DNA of 64,000 bases. Source: Alkalicoccobacillus murimartini (lineage in GTDB: Bacteria; Bacillota; Bacilli; Bacillales; Bacillaceae_D). A program made the translations under genes and the position numbers. Positions 41,126-50,589 of the stretch are shown here, one piece after another. The notes under the pieces were generated by a model that was given only the letters and a program-made list of their open reading frames with translations, ran no database searches and had not been told where the DNA came from. Each line of letters starts with the position of its first letter. Position 1 is the first letter of the stretch. Location: assembly GCF_030813245.1 (NCBI RefSeq), contig NZ_JAUSUA010000002.1, forward strand, positions 124,001 to 188,000, in the 5' to 3' direction.

Positions 41126-42308
41126 CAGCTGGACCTCCCTGCTTTGACTTGCCTATCACATAAATAATCTCGTCGTATTCCTCACTCATTTGATCCACAT
41201 TCGTTACGCCTGCCAGATCCTGCAGGATGACAATTTCTCCTTCTGCTCTTAGATCACGGGCATTCTGTATCGCCTCGGCACGACGTTCACGACTGAACAT
41301 TACACACGTTCGTTTTTCAATTGGTGCGGATTGCCCAATGGCTTCTGCTAATAGGTCAAGCCTTACACCAAATCCTATCGCTTGAGCCGGTCGCTTAAAC
41401 TGCTGTAATAGTTCATCATAACGCCCCCCGCTTCCAAGCGGCACACCAAGCTCCTGACTATACACTTCAAAAACCGTACCTGTATAGTAGCTCATATGAA
41501 GAACTAGATTTAAATCGATTGTAATAAAGGACGATAAGCCATAATCCTCTAGTACAGCCCATAGCTCGCGTAATTCTCTTAGTGCGGCTTGGCCTTGCTC
41601 TGATTCAACCAGTTTTTCTGCATCGTTGAATAAGTCACGACCCCCACGAAGCTTTAGTAGACCTTCCAATCGTTTTTTATCAATAGATGAGAGTTTTAAT
41701 CCCTTAACGTGAGAACGAAAACCCACATAATTCTTTTCATATAAATAACGTCTAAGTGCTTCTGCACGCTCTTTATTTCCAACAATATCAACAAGTAGCG
41801 CATCCACAAAGCCTACATGGCCAATCGCTAATTTGAACTGCTCAAGCCCTGTTCGTTTAAGTGACTCAATCATCAATGCAATCGTTTCTGCATCTGCACT
41901 AACTGTTCCATCACCAATCAGCTCAGCTCCCACCTGCTCGAACTCTGCTGGACGCCCACCATCATGCTGTTGTGCCCGAAATAAGTTAGAGTGATAGCTA
42001 AGGCGAATTGGATAAGCGGCATCTTTCAAACTAGAAGAAACGAGTCGTGCAATTGGTGCCGTCATATCAGGACGCAGCACAAGAGTATAGCCTTGACTGT
42101 CCATCAACTTAAACAATTGCTGGTCTAAAATTGCTGATGATGCACCGATTGTATCGTAATATTCAACCGTTGGGGTCTCCACCATTTGGTATCCCCATTG
42201 CTTCATCTCATCTGCCATTTCTGTTCTTAAACGTTTTTTGGTTTCATATAACTCTGGCAATGTATCTCTCATGCCTAGTGGCTTCTCAAACATGAATAAC
42301 TTTGACAT
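41118..42308 (-). CDS. hisZ: ATP phosphoribosyltransferase regulatory subunit
   Basis: A 396-residue histidyl-tRNA-synthetase paralogue. Class-II synthetase motifs remain recognisable ([15 protein letters not shown] near 76, [10 protein letters not shown] near 294), but the anticodon-binding domain is reduced. The start at 42308 ([15 protein letters not shown]) is chosen over an upstream GTG overlapping the GGGGTG site. It confers histidine feedback on HisG. It is the first gene of hisZGDBHAFI. No hisC or histidinol-phosphatase gene is in the cluster, as in B. subtilis. Confidence 0.95.
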   Translation of the reverse strand: MSKLFMFEKPLGMRDTLPELYETKKRLRTEMADEMKQWGYQMVETPTVEYYDTIGASSAILDQQLFKLMDSQGYTLVLRPDMTAPIARLVSSSLKDAAYPIRLSYHSNLFRAQQHDGGRPAEFEQVGAELIGDGTVSADAETIALMIESLKRTGLEQFKLAIGHVGFVDALLVDIVGNKERAEALRRYLYEKNYVGFRSHVKGLKLSSIDKKRLEGLLKLRGGRDLFNDAEKLVESEQGQAALRELRELWAVLEDYGLSSFITIDLNLVLHMSYYTGTVFEVYSQELGVPLGSGGRYDELLQQFKRPAQAIGFGVRLDLLAEAIGQSAPIEKRTCVMFSRERRAEAIQNARDLRAEGEIVILQDLAGVTNVDQMSEEYDEIIYVIGKSKQGGPADE

Positions 42309-42320
42309 TAATCTCTGCAC

Positions 42321-42582
42321 CCCACTACAGTTATCTACTCAATTTTTAAGCTCATTATATCATATCGTTTTGCTTTAGTTCGCTAAATCAATAGCGAAGT
42401 AAAGGATTTAATAGTAGTTTACATGGCTCTTATCTAAGCGTCAACCATTTCCATCTATGATTTTGTTGATGAGACCTTATGTAGATACTGGTTTTACTTA
42501 TTCCTTTTAACTTGCTCTTCAAACCTCTTACATCCCTAAACTCACAACGAAAAACCCGATAAAATTTCCTCACCGGGTTCTT
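42321..42582. other. Intergenic region upstream of hisZ
   Basis: About 260 bp containing a TATAAT (minus strand, 42359-42354) about 45 bp before hisZ, without a good -35, and the terminator of the upstream amidohydrolase gene at 42549-42582. No T-box or other leader structure was recognised, and no gene is present. Confidence 0.45.
42549..42582 (-). terminator. Terminator after the M20 amidohydrolase gene
   Basis: On the minus strand AACCCG and CGGGTT form the stem around a long AT-rich loop, followed by TTTC. The stem is short, so it is of moderate strength. Confidence 0.5.
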
Positions 42583-43773
42583 TCAACTAATTTTCAGGAA
42601 TTGAATCACATAGTCAGTTAAAATTGCTGCTCCTATAGGTAGACACTCTTCATCAATATCAAAGATTGGTGTATGCAAATCACGAACCACACCATCTGGC
42701 ATCGCGCACCCGAGAAAGAACATCGAACCTTTTGTCTTCTGTGTCATATATGAAAAGTCTTCTCCGCCCATACCAAATGGTGCATGAATGACTTTCATCT
42801 GAGGATAAAGAGAGTGCACGGTCTGTATTAATGTTTGGTTTATAGAAGGATGATTATATAAGGAAGGTTCGCCTCGAATGATCGTGCATTCACCTTGACC
42901 TCCGAGTGGAGTAGCCAAAGCAAACGCGTCCTCAACATGAGAGTGCAAGGCATCGCGTGTTTGCTCTTGATAGGCCCGTATCGTGCCTTCTATCGTTACT
43001 TTGCTTGGGATAATGTTACTGGCTTGCCCAGCCTCGATTTTACCAACACTTATGACTGCAGGATCAAGCGCCGAGATCCGGCGGTTGATGAGGCTATAGA
43101 GATTAGTTAACACATGATTCATGATCCAAATCGGATCTGTACCAAAATGAGGGTAGGCCCCGTGCCCCCCTGTCCCTTCAATCGTACCCTTAAAAACATC
43201 TACACTCGCCATACTGGCCCCATCATGTACTTGCATCTCGCCAACAGCAAGCCAAGGACACATGTGCAAAGCAAGAACAGCATCCACATTCTCTAAAACG
43301 CCTTCTTCAATCATATAGACAGCACCTGACCGCCCTGAATCATCGATCGTTTCTTCTGCTGGTTGAAAGAGAAAAAGAATCGTTCCACGCCACTTGCTTT
43401 GTCGTAGCTGATCCGTGATAAGATGAACGGCTCCAAGAAGAATAGCTGTATGCGCATCGTGTCCACAGGCATGCATCACACCGTTATGTAAAGAGGCGTA
43501 TTCATGCTCATTTTCCTCTTGAATCGGCAGAGCATCCATATCAGCTCGTAAAGCAATGGTGGGACCTTCTCCTGTTGAGAAACGTCCCACCACCCCATAA
43601 CCTGCCATATGGGTTTGCACCTCTAATCCTGAGATTCCTTTTAATATCGAGGATACATATTCTCCTGTTTCTTTTTCTTGAAAACTTAATTCAGGGTGCT
43701 TATGCATATGACGCCGCCACCCACTTATCTTATCTGCTAACGCTTCTGCCTGAGCAACAATAGGATGCTTCAT
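42583..43773 (-). CDS. M20-family amidohydrolase (N-acyl amino acid deacylase type)
   Basis: A 396-residue two-metal hydrolase. The metal-binding elements are HACGHDAHTA (about 104-113), QPAEETIDD (about 137) and a C-terminal HAPFGMGGEDFSYMT. The RRHMHKHPELSFQE start is typical of enzymes releasing acyl groups from amino acids or indole conjugates. It begins 2 bp after the stop of the PLP enzyme gene with no clear ribosome binding site, so translation is probably coupled. In the context of an ectoine-hydrolase-like gene, deacetylation of N-acetyl-diaminobutyrate is a possible role, but this is inference. Confidence 0.9.
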   Translation of the reverse strand: MKHPIVAQAEALADKISGWRRHMHKHPELSFQEKETGEYVSSILKGISGLEVQTHMAGYGVVGRFSTGEGPTIALRADMDALPIQEENEHEYASLHNGVMHACGHDAHTAILLGAVHLITDQLRQSKWRGTILFLFQPAEETIDDSGRSGAVYMIEEGVLENVDAVLALHMCPWLAVGEMQVHDGASMASVDVFKGTIEGTGGHGAYPHFGTDPIWIMNHVLTNLYSLINRRISALDPAVISVGKIEAGQASNIIPSKVTIEGTIRAYQEQTRDALHSHVEDAFALATPLGGQGECTIIRGEPSLYNHPSINQTLIQTVHSLYPQMKVIHAPFGMGGEDFSYMTQKTKGSMFFLGCAMPDGVVRDLHTPIFDIDEECLPIGAAILTDYVIQFLKIS

Positions 43774-43775
43774 AA

Positions 43776-44981
43776 TTAGGCCTGTACGGGATAACCAACC
43801 GCTTTAAGCGCCTGTTCAAAGTCAGCCAAAATATCTTCCGCGTCTTCGATTCCACATGAAACTCGAATAAGTCCTTCTGGAATACCCATCGCTGCTCTTT
43901 CTTCCGGTGTACATTCTACATGGCTCGTTGTTCTGGCAGGACCTACTGTCGTCTCAACAGAACCAAGATTGGCTGCTCGGTTAGCAAATTGTAGTTTTGG
44001 TAAAAGGTCACGTACCGTATCCACACCACCTTTTACAGAAAAACTTAACATCCCGCCAAACCCCTTCATCTGCTCTTTTGCGATATCATGATTCGGATGC
44101 GTTGATAAACCAGGATAAAAGACACCTTCGACTAAATCAGACGTTTGCAGGAACTGGGCCAGTTTCATCGCATTTTCAGCCTGTCGTTTCACTCTGAGAT
44201 CTAATGTTTTCATTCCTCGCAATAGCAAGTAAGCAGCCCACGGATCCATGGTTGCCCCATTAATTTCTCGATAATGATAGATCGCTTCCACTAACGATTC
44301 ATCGTTACCAACCACAACTCCTCCAAGTGCATCTGCGTGCCCACCTAGAAACTTGGTTGCACTATGAATAACTAAATCAGCCCCTAATTCAAGCGGATTC
44401 TGATTCACAGGAGTAGCAAATGTATTATCCACTACCACTAAAGCACCTACAGCTTTTGCTGCTGCAGCCGTTTGTTTAATGTCTGTAATTTTTACAGTTG
44501 GATTTGTAGGTGTTTCTAGATATAACATCTTACACCCTTTTTTGACTTCCTCTTCAATTTGTTTCTGATTACCTGTTTCACAGAATACAACTTCAATTTG
44601 GAGCTTATGCAAAAATTCGGTGAATAGCTTATTCGTTCCTCCATACGTATCTTTAATGGTGACGACCTTGTCTCCAGGAAATAAAAATGTATATAGCGTA
44701 TTACTGACCGCGGCCATCCCTGTTGAAAAGCTAGTACCAGCCGCAGCACCTTCAAGTACTTTTACCTTATCTTCAAATGCCTGCACTGTAGGATTAGTGT
44801 TACGTCCATAGATATGGCCCTTCTTCTTACCAATCGCCACGTCATACCATTCATCCATATCATCATACCCAAACGCAACACTTGGAATGACTGGTACCTG
44901 AGTCGCTCCGTGCACCAGATACTCCTTTTCCCCTCCCCAAACAGCTTTTGTCCCTAATCTAGCTTGATCGAATTTACTCAT
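43776..44981 (-). CDS. Cys/Met-metabolism PLP enzyme (gamma-lyase / gamma-synthase family)
   Basis: A 401-residue fold-type I PLP enzyme. The PLP lysine is Lys210 in HSATKFLGGHADALGG, phosphate contacts come from YGRNTNPT (Tyr59 and Arg60), the stacking tyrosine is Tyr113 in DTYGGTN, and the C-terminal substrate arginine lies in LIRVSCGIEDAEDI. The family includes cystathionine gamma-synthase, cystathionine gamma-lyase and methionine gamma-lyase. No methionine-pathway genes are nearby. It lies between the M24 and M20 genes in one operon, so its substrate is probably a gamma-substituted amino acid produced by that pathway. Confidence 0.88.
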   Translation of the reverse strand: MSKFDQARLGTKAVWGGEKEYLVHGATQVPVIPSVAFGYDDMDEWYDVAIGKKKGHIYGRNTNPTVQAFEDKVKVLEGAAAGTSFSTGMAAVSNTLYTFLFPGDKVVTIKDTYGGTNKLFTEFLHKLQIEVVFCETGNQKQIEEEVKKGCKMLYLETPTNPTVKITDIKQTAAAAKAVGALVVVDNTFATPVNQNPLELGADLVIHSATKFLGGHADALGGVVVGNDESLVEAIYHYREINGATMDPWAAYLLLRGMKTLDLRVKRQAENAMKLAQFLQTSDLVEGVFYPGLSTHPNHDIAKEQMKGFGGMLSFSVKGGVDTVRDLLPKLQFANRAANLGSVETTVGPARTTSHVECTPEERAAMGIPEGLIRVSCGIEDAEDILADFEQALKAVGYPVQA

Positions 44982-45021
44982 ATAAACCTCTCCCTTCTTT
45001 TTTAGAACATCAACATGCTAA

Positions 45022-45045
45022 AGAAGGCTCGATCTGGAGCCTTCT
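45022..45045 (-). other. Hairpin between the M24 and PLP enzyme genes
   Basis: A perfect nine-base stem (AGAAGGCTC at 45022-45030 with GAGCCTTCT at 45037-45045) lies between two genes of one operon. The T tract is short on the minus strand, so it may be a partial terminator that lowers expression of the downstream genes. Confidence 0.5.
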
Positions 45046-45054
45046 TCTTTTCTA

Positions 45055-46251
45055 CTACGATGCAGAGTGAATGTTTGGATGTTTCGTAAAGAGCTCTCTT
45101 GGAAAATTCGCGAGGGTCTCACATCCATTTTTAGTCACTCGAATGGATTCACTCAATTCAACGCCAAAGCTTTCAAACCACATACCAGGAATAACATGGA
45201 AAGTCATATTCTCTTGAATGACCGTCTTGTCTCCTTTTCTAAGACTAGCAGTATGCTCACCCCAATCAGGGGGGTAATTCAGACCCATGGAATAACCAAG
45301 TCTTGATTCCTTTTCAAGGCCATGTTTTGCAATACTTGCTCTCCAGACAGCCTCGACCTCTTCACATGTCACACCAGGCTTTACAAATTGCAGGGTCTCA
45401 TTTAAACCCTCAATCACAATGTTTGAGAGGTCGGCAATTTGCGAGGTCGGCTGCCCTACAACTAATGTTCGAGCCAATGGACTGTGATAGCGTTTATAAC
45501 AGCCCGCTATTTCTAAAATAACCGTTTCACCTTGTTTATACGTTCCATCTGTCCACGTTAAATGCGGTGTAGCCGTTTTTATCCCCGAAGGCATGAGCGG
45601 AACGATAGCCGGATAATCACCACCATATGCCTCCGTTCCTGAGATTTGAGCCTGAAAGATTGTAGCCGCTACATCACACTCTCGAACTCCAGCCTGAACA
45701 GCATCAATACCTGCTTGCATGGCACGCTCAACAATTAATGCTGCTCTTTTCATATATTCAACTTCTTGATCTGATTTGATCAAGCGAACATAGTTCACTA
45801 AATTGGTTGCGTCCTTAAATTGAGCATGAGGCAAATGCCGTTTTAAATGCTCATAACACGCGGCAGTGAAATAATACTGATCCATTTCAACACCAATCAC
45901 TCGATGACTTTGACCAATCTCTGTTAAAATCTGTGCCGCAAAATCCATCGGATGTTTTGTCAAAGATTGAACATAATCATCTGGGTACGGAATGATATGA
46001 TCATGATGCAGCCAGGCTGTTTGTTTTGCCCCATTTGCATCTTGAGAACGGCCAATCCATAGGGGTTGATCCTCATCAATAATGACCACAACCATTTGAT
46101 GAACATAAAAGGACCACCCATCATATCCAGAAATATAATTCATATTAGCTGGATCACTCAAAAGAAGAACATCAATACCTGATGCCTCCATCCTTTGTTT
46201 TGTTTTCCTGATTCTCTCTTGGTATTCTTCCATTGTGAATGAAAGCATCAT
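45055..46251 (-). CDS. doeA: M24 creatinase-like hydrolase, probable ectoine hydrolase
   Basis: A 398-residue pita-bread-fold protein. The N-terminal part (LLLSDPANMNYISGYDGWSF) closely resembles what I recall of ectoine hydrolases DoeA/EutD. The positions that bind two metals in M24 peptidases are all changed: Glu247 (LEIAG), Pro258 (YHSPLART), Tyr320, Ile354 (HVIPG) and Ser367. It is therefore a creatinase-type C-N hydrolase, not an aminopeptidase. DoeA opens the ectoine ring to N-acetyl-diaminobutyrate. Two ATGs (46251 and 46248) follow AAGGAGG, and the second has better spacing. Confidence 0.75.
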   Translation of the reverse strand: MMLSFTMEEYQERIRKTKQRMEASGIDVLLLSDPANMNYISGYDGWSFYVHQMVVVIIDEDQPLWIGRSQDANGAKQTAWLHHDHIIPYPDDYVQSLTKHPMDFAAQILTEIGQSHRVIGVEMDQYYFTAACYEHLKRHLPHAQFKDATNLVNYVRLIKSDQEVEYMKRAALIVERAMQAGIDAVQAGVRECDVAATIFQAQISGTEAYGGDYPAIVPLMPSGIKTATPHLTWTDGTYKQGETVILEIAGCYKRYHSPLARTLVVGQPTSQIADLSNIVIEGLNETLQFVKPGVTCEEVEAVWRASIAKHGLEKESRLGYSMGLNYPPDWGEHTASLRKGDKTVIQENMTFHVIPGMWFESFGVELSESIRVTKNGCETLANFPRELFTKHPNIHSAS

Positions 46252-46503
46252 GATTCCTCCTTTTAAAATCCCAAAGCGTATGAAACGGGTTTATTTAATT
46301 GTTTGAATATTTAAAGTATATGCAATGAGACATGCTTTGTTCAATGAATAAAGTGTAAGAAAATATCAGCCTAATTGTAGTCAATCTAGCAAAAAGACGA
46401 CTCTGCAAACGATTTCAAGTGTAGATTTGGTGATTTGTATTAGAAAATCTAACAATGCAAAAAAGAAGTGGACCTATTACATGTCCACTTCACAGAATTA
46501 AAC
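46252..46503. other. Intergenic region between the PucR-like regulator and the M24 operon
   Basis: About 250 AT-rich bases. They contain the terminator of the regulator gene at 46458-46491 and must hold the promoter of the M24-PLP-M20 operon. No convincing operator palindrome or -10/-35 pair was found. No gene. Confidence 0.4.
46458..46491 (-). terminator. Terminator after the PucR-like gene
   Basis: A perfect nine-base stem (GAAGTGGAC at 46465-46473 with GTCCACTTC at 46483-46491), followed by six or more T on the minus strand. Confidence 0.85.
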
Positions 46504-48189
46504 TTACCCTTTTTCTACCAACTGTAAATGCCAAATACGAATACTTAATTCAAGTAAGAATACGTCATCTGGATTAGCCAACGATAATTGGGTCAAGGAT
46601 TCAATTTTTCTCAACCTATACAAAAGCGATTGCCGATGTAGATGTAAGACGCGAGCTGTTTGACTCACCTTACTTTGGTTTCGATGATAAGTCGTAAAGG
46701 TACCAATCAAATCCATGTTCCGCTGCTTGTCATATTGATAAAGTGGGGTAATGATGTCCGTCACTACTTCTCGCAATTCCGGGTATTCTCCCATCGCTTT
46801 TAACACTCGATCGACGCGTGTATCTGAATAAAAGACTCTGCGTGAAAGGTCTTTTCTTCTTTTACCAATGTGTAACGCTTGATTGGCCTGTTCAAAGCTA
46901 CGACTGAAGGAAAAGGTCGTCTCCGCCCCATCGCCGATCCCCCAGAACATATCCACACTCGGTAAAAGATTCATTAAACGTCGATTCATCAGATCAAGAA
47001 AACTATGCACGGTCTCTCGTTCAGCTTCCTCCGTCACTTCTAAAAAGATAATAACCTGATTAACTTGAAAGGTAGCCAAGGCTTTACGCTTAATAGATTT
47101 TGCAACATGAAGAACCTCTTCTTCAATATAATGAGCCATACTTCGTAACCAGTCATCTTGAGACGCAGATGACAGCTCCGCTTGAAACATCTGCTTCAGT
47201 TCATCAGGGTAGCCTACAATGGAAACATAAGGTAGCTCAAGATTGTATCCAAGTGTGCGTGCACGAATCAGCATTTCGTCATGTGAATGAAATTGATCTT
47301 TTGCCAGCTCCCACACAAAGTGATCCTTTACCTTTGCTTCAGCTTCAAGTACCGCATTCTCCCGTAAGAACCAAAACGCAGCCGCTGTCACTGTATGCTC
47401 TAACACAATGAACACCGCTGCTGGCACCGTAGACTGATCCTTATCTAAAATGACATAGACATATCCTTGACTATTATTACCTGATTGCGTAATTGGTAGA
47501 CGCAGAAACGATCCTGCCTGACATGTCCCCATTTCAACTTTTGTCAGCAGTGGGTGAATCTGCTCTTCTAGAGAATGCGCTAGCCCGTTTGCTTCTTCTT
47601 TAAAAATTGTTGCCCATCTGCTATGTTCGTTAGAATCCACTTCACTTGACCCTTTGACCTCACCTTTTTTATCCGTCAGATAAATGGGCTGATGAAGTTG
47701 ATCAGCCACATGACTAGCGAGCTGCGAAAGTGTTGCGCCTTCAAGCATTAAAGAAAGAAGCTCCTGTTGAATAACCTGCAGTTCATGAATATACCCTTGC
47801 TTTAAGTCAGTAATTTTCTGCGTAATCGATTGAGTCACATCCGCAAAACGAATTTCCCATGGCAGAAAAACGATTGGAAAATCATACTCCTCAGCCAAAT
47901 CCACACACCGATCACACAACTCAACAATATATTTACCCGTAGCCACCCCTAAACCGGAAGCTCCTGAATGGATCACATCTCTCACAAACTCATGAAAATC
48001 TTGAGGCGACTGAGCATAACCAATCCCCGTCGTTAACACCATCTCATTTTTCCGAACAAAATTTTCAACCGGTGCTTCTGTAATCGATACCCACTCCACA
48101 ACCCGTTCATCTAAACTTGTCGCAGCTGTCTTAACAACTGAAGGCTCCATAATCTCTAAATCCACCACATCCCGCATCGTCAGAACCAT
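46504..48189 (-). CDS. PucR-family transcriptional regulator
   Basis: A 561-residue regulator. The N-terminal PucR domain (LTMRDVVDLEIMEPSVVKTA, about 3-130), a central region and a C-terminal helix-turn-helix (KVSQTARVLHLHRQSLLYRL, about 523-542) match the family. The ATG at 48189 has AAGGGGGA 7 bp upstream. PucR proteins regulate degradation of purines, amines and other nitrogen sources. Lying directly upstream of the M24-PLP-M20 operon on the same strand, it probably senses that pathway's substrate or intermediate. The pucG/pucF genes at 60175 are another possible target. Confidence 0.9.
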   Translation of the reverse strand: MVLTMRDVVDLEIMEPSVVKTAATSLDERVVEWVSITEAPVENFVRKNEMVLTTGIGYAQSPQDFHEFVRDVIHSGASGLGVATGKYIVELCDRCVDLAEEYDFPIVFLPWEIRFADVTQSITQKITDLKQGYIHELQVIQQELLSLMLEGATLSQLASHVADQLHQPIYLTDKKGEVKGSSEVDSNEHSRWATIFKEEANGLAHSLEEQIHPLLTKVEMGTCQAGSFLRLPITQSGNNSQGYVYVILDKDQSTVPAAVFIVLEHTVTAAAFWFLRENAVLEAEAKVKDHFVWELAKDQFHSHDEMLIRARTLGYNLELPYVSIVGYPDELKQMFQAELSSASQDDWLRSMAHYIEEEVLHVAKSIKRKALATFQVNQVIIFLEVTEEAERETVHSFLDLMNRRLMNLLPSVDMFWGIGDGAETTFSFSRSFEQANQALHIGKRRKDLSRRVFYSDTRVDRVLKAMGEYPELREVVTDIITPLYQYDKQRNMDLIGTFTTYHRNQSKVSQTARVLHLHRQSLLYRLRKIESLTQLSLANPDDVFLLELSIRIWHLQLVEKG

Positions 48190-48300
48190 TCCCATTCCCC
48201 CTTAAGAGCACAGACCTTTCCTTATTTATTACTTCTTGATGTTAAGCCTGATACCCTTTATTTGCGACTGTACTCTTAAAAGGCAGTGGGGGTGGAATTT

Positions 48301-48486
48301 TGCGCATTTTAGGATTTATCGCGCGGTTTTGCTTCATTTTTGAGCATTTTGAGGTTTTTAGCGCACCTTTGATCCGTTTTTGCGCGTTCTCCGAATTTCC
48401 CGCGCATTTCTTCTTCATTTTCGCGCATTCTCAGCTTTTTCGCGCATCTCCACTCCTTTTTCGCGCACTCGCACCTTTCCCCACGC
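48301..48486. repeat. Array of nine 20-bp-period repeats with GCGCA/GCGCG core
   Basis: The core GCGCA or GCGCG begins at 48302, 48321, 48361, 48382, 48402, 48423, 48442 and 48463, with a degenerate GAGCA at 48342. Spacings are 19, 21, 19, 21, 20, 21, 19 and 21. Most cores are preceded by TTTTT or TTTC. On the minus strand the unit reads about ATGCGCGAAAAA plus 8 variable purine-rich bases. Two plus-strand frames cross it but have no ribosome binding site and consist of repeated phenylalanine, serine and arginine. It lies between the yvoF terminator and the regulator gene's start. Confidence 0.85.
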
Positions 48487-48510
48487 TCCCCCTCTCCCTT
48501 TCTTCAAAAC

Positions 48511-48549
48511 AAAAAAACAAGCGACCCGGACACTCGTCCGTTTCGCTTG
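48511..48549 (-). terminator. Strong terminator after yvoF
   Basis: On the minus strand CAAGCGA pairs with TCGCTTG and, inside, CGGAC with GTCCG, followed by seven T. It ends the hprK-lgt-ppaX-yvoF transcript. Confidence 0.88.
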
Positions 48550-48559
48550 CTTAGTTGAT

Positions 48560-49057
48560 TTATTCAGGTTTAGGCAGTTGTTTGATTACCTGCATCGGGT
48601 TTCCCCCAACAAATGTGTAGGGTTCGACGTCGCGATGAACAAGTGTGCAGGCTGATACGATAGCGCCATCACCAATCGTCACACCCGGAAGAATCGTTGT
48701 GTTAGCTCCGATCATCACTTCATCACCAATGACAATATCGCCAAGTCGATATTCCTTAATTAAATATTCGTGAGCTAATAACGTGGTGTTGTAGCCAATC
48801 ACACTGTTTCGACCAATCTTGATCCGTTCAGGAAACATGATGTCCATCATAACCATTAAGGCTACTGCCGTTTCATCACCTATCTTCATACCAAGTCCAT
48901 GTCGATACAGGCGGTTCTTCAAACGAAGCCAGGGTGTATATCGGGCAAGTTGGATAACCGTAAAGTTACGTATGACTTTCCAAAAAGGTACGGTCTTGTA
49001 GATATGCCATAAAGAGTTTGCCGACGGAACTGGGTATCGTTCCGTTTGCCGACTCAA
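48560..49057 (-). CDS. yvoF: Hexapeptide-repeat acyltransferase YvoF
   Basis: A 165-residue left-handed beta-helix acyltransferase. Hexapeptide repeats run from about residue 70 to 145 ([20 protein letters not shown], then [20 protein letters not shown], then [17 protein letters not shown]). The start is a TTG overlapping the ppaX stop. Homologues acetylate sugars or similar acceptors with acetyl-CoA. The acceptor here is unknown. It ends the hprK operon. In B. subtilis hisZ follows, but here a 6-kb catabolic block intervenes. Confidence 0.88.
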   Translation of the reverse strand: MSRQTERYPVPSANSLWHIYKTVPFWKVIRNFTVIQLARYTPWLRLKNRLYRHGLGMKIGDETAVALMVMMDIMFPERIKIGRNSVIGYNTTLLAHEYLIKEYRLGDIVIGDEVMIGANTTILPGVTIGDGAIVSACTLVHRDVEPYTFVGGNPMQVIKQLPKPE

Positions 49058-49701
49058 GACTGTGTCACTCCAACAATTTCAAGTAAATCATCCATTGTCT
49101 GTAGGACATAATCAGGGTTATAGGAACGAAGGTATTCTTCACCTTTAATAGCCCAACCCACTGCGGCTGTTGTTACGCCCGCATTGATTCCTGCTAAGAT
49201 ATCATGTGAGTTATCTCCCACCATGACTGCTTCTTCAGCCTTAGAACCTAGAGCCTCTAACGCCTTATGAATCGGCTCTGGGTCAGGCTTAGCACGAGAT
49301 ACATCATCCAATCCAATCACTACATCAAAGAATTCATCAAGCCCTTTGAGTTTTAAACCCATTTGTGCTGTTTGATTCTTCTTTGTTGTGACAATTGCCA
49401 GCTTAAAACCTAACGTATGCAGGCGTTTTATCCCGTCATACACACCAGGATAGTCTGTCACTAGTTCATCGTGATGTTGATGGTTATGCTTCCTATATAC
49501 CTCAACCATCTCTTCCCAATGATCCGCATCAATTGATTGAAACGTATCTTGTAATGGTGGACCGATAAACGGTAGAACTGTTTCGCGAGTGTATTCATTT
49601 GGGCGATACTGTTCCAAGGTGTGTAAAAACGAAGCGATAATAAGCTCGTTTGTATTAATTAACGTGCCATCTAAATCAAATAGCAGAGTTGTTTTATTCA
49701 T
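49054..49701 (-). CDS. ppaX: Pyrophosphatase PpaX
   Basis: A 215-residue HAD-superfamily phosphatase. Motif I is DLDGTLINT near residue 9, motif II is IVTTKKN near 104, and motif III/IV covers [15 protein letters not shown] and [13 protein letters not shown] near 165-177. In B. subtilis PpaX hydrolyses the pyrophosphate produced when HPr kinase/phosphorylase dephosphorylates HPr, which fits its place in the hprK operon. Confidence 0.93.
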   Translation of the reverse strand: MNKTTLLFDLDGTLINTNELIIASFLHTLEQYRPNEYTRETVLPFIGPPLQDTFQSIDADHWEEMVEVYRKHNHQHHDELVTDYPGVYDGIKRLHTLGFKLAIVTTKKNQTAQMGLKLKGLDEFFDVVIGLDDVSRAKPDPEPIHKALEALGSKAEEAVMVGDNSHDILAGINAGVTTAAVGWAIKGEEYLRSYNPDYVLQTMDDLLEIVGVTQS

Positions 49702-49714
49702 ACTAGCTCCCTCT

Positions 49715-50551
49715 CTACTTCTTCTTCTTTTTTGTTACTACATCGGTATCTAGATACCCAGGAGGATTCACTTTCACCCGACGATAGAAAATAAGCGCTA
49801 TGGCACCCAAAACTAATACAGCAGATAGCAATTGAGCCACGCGAAGCACATCACCTATCAATAGGTAATCAAGTCTAATTCCTTCAATGAAGAATCGAGC
49901 GACCGAATACCAAATCACATATCCTAAGAACAGCTCTCCTTCACGCAAGTTCACACGGCGTAGCCATAATAAAAGCACAACTCCTAGGAAGCTTAATATG
50001 GATTCATACAAAAAGGTCGGATGATAATACGTGCCTTGAATGTACATTTGATCAATAATAAACGTTGGAAGTTGAAGCCCCTCTAAAAATTCACGTGTTA
50101 CCTCACTACCATAAACCTCTTGATTCATAAAGTTACCCCAGCGTCCGATTGCTTGTCCCAATAGGATACTCGGAGCTGCAACATCGGCAAGCTTCCAGAA
50201 AGAAATGCCACGTTTCTTCGCAAAAATAATAGCCGTTATGACAGAACCTATTAGCGCACCGTGAATCGCAATGCCGCCTTCCCATATGTAAAACACTCGA
50301 ATCGGGTCATCAGCAAATTGATCCCATCTAAAAATCACGTAATAAATACGCGCGGAAATAATCGCAATCGGCAATGCAAACAATAAAAGATCTGCAAATA
50401 TATCTTTAGGTAATCCTCTTTTTTTACTTTCTCTTGACGCTAGTAAGTATCCTAGCAGTACACCCAATCCAATAATGGCCCCATACCAATAGATTGTAAT
50501 CGGCCCTAATTCGATCATCACTCGATCTAAAGCTTGTATCGTATCATCCAT
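49715..50551 (-). CDS. lgt: Prolipoprotein diacylglyceryl transferase
   Basis: A 278-residue membrane enzyme with about seven transmembrane segments. The Lgt signature [13 protein letters not shown] is near residue 136 and YHPTFLYES near 176. It transfers diacylglycerol from phosphatidylglycerol to the lipobox cysteine of prolipoproteins, including the two binding proteins encoded in this window. A lysine run ends the protein. It lies between hprK and ppaX. Confidence 0.97.
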   Translation of the reverse strand: MDDTIQALDRVMIELGPITIYWYGAIIGLGVLLGYLLASRESKKRGLPKDIFADLLLFALPIAIISARIYYVIFRWDQFADDPIRVFYIWEGGIAIHGALIGSVITAIIFAKKRGISFWKLADVAAPSILLGQAIGRWGNFMNQEVYGSEVTREFLEGLQLPTFIIDQMYIQGTYYHPTFLYESILSFLGVVLLLWLRRVNLREGELFLGYVIWYSVARFFIEGIRLDYLLIGDVLRVAQLLSAVLVLGAIALIFYRRVKVNPPGYLDTDVVTKKKKK

Positions 50552-50589
50552 AAAAACACCTCATTTTTCTACCATCTTATCTTGTTCCA

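Noticed and set aside
42583-43773. Annotation of the M20 enzyme as an N-acetyl-diaminopimelate deacetylase for lysine synthesis
   Set aside because: It lies in a catabolic operon with a PucR-type regulator and no lysine-pathway genes nearby, so biosynthesis is less likely. The family alone cannot decide.
48300-48655. Two overlapping plus-strand open frames across the GCGCA array
   Set aside because: No ribosome binding site. Composition is dominated by Phe, Arg, Ser and His produced by the repeat itself. The frames run into yvoF on the other strand.
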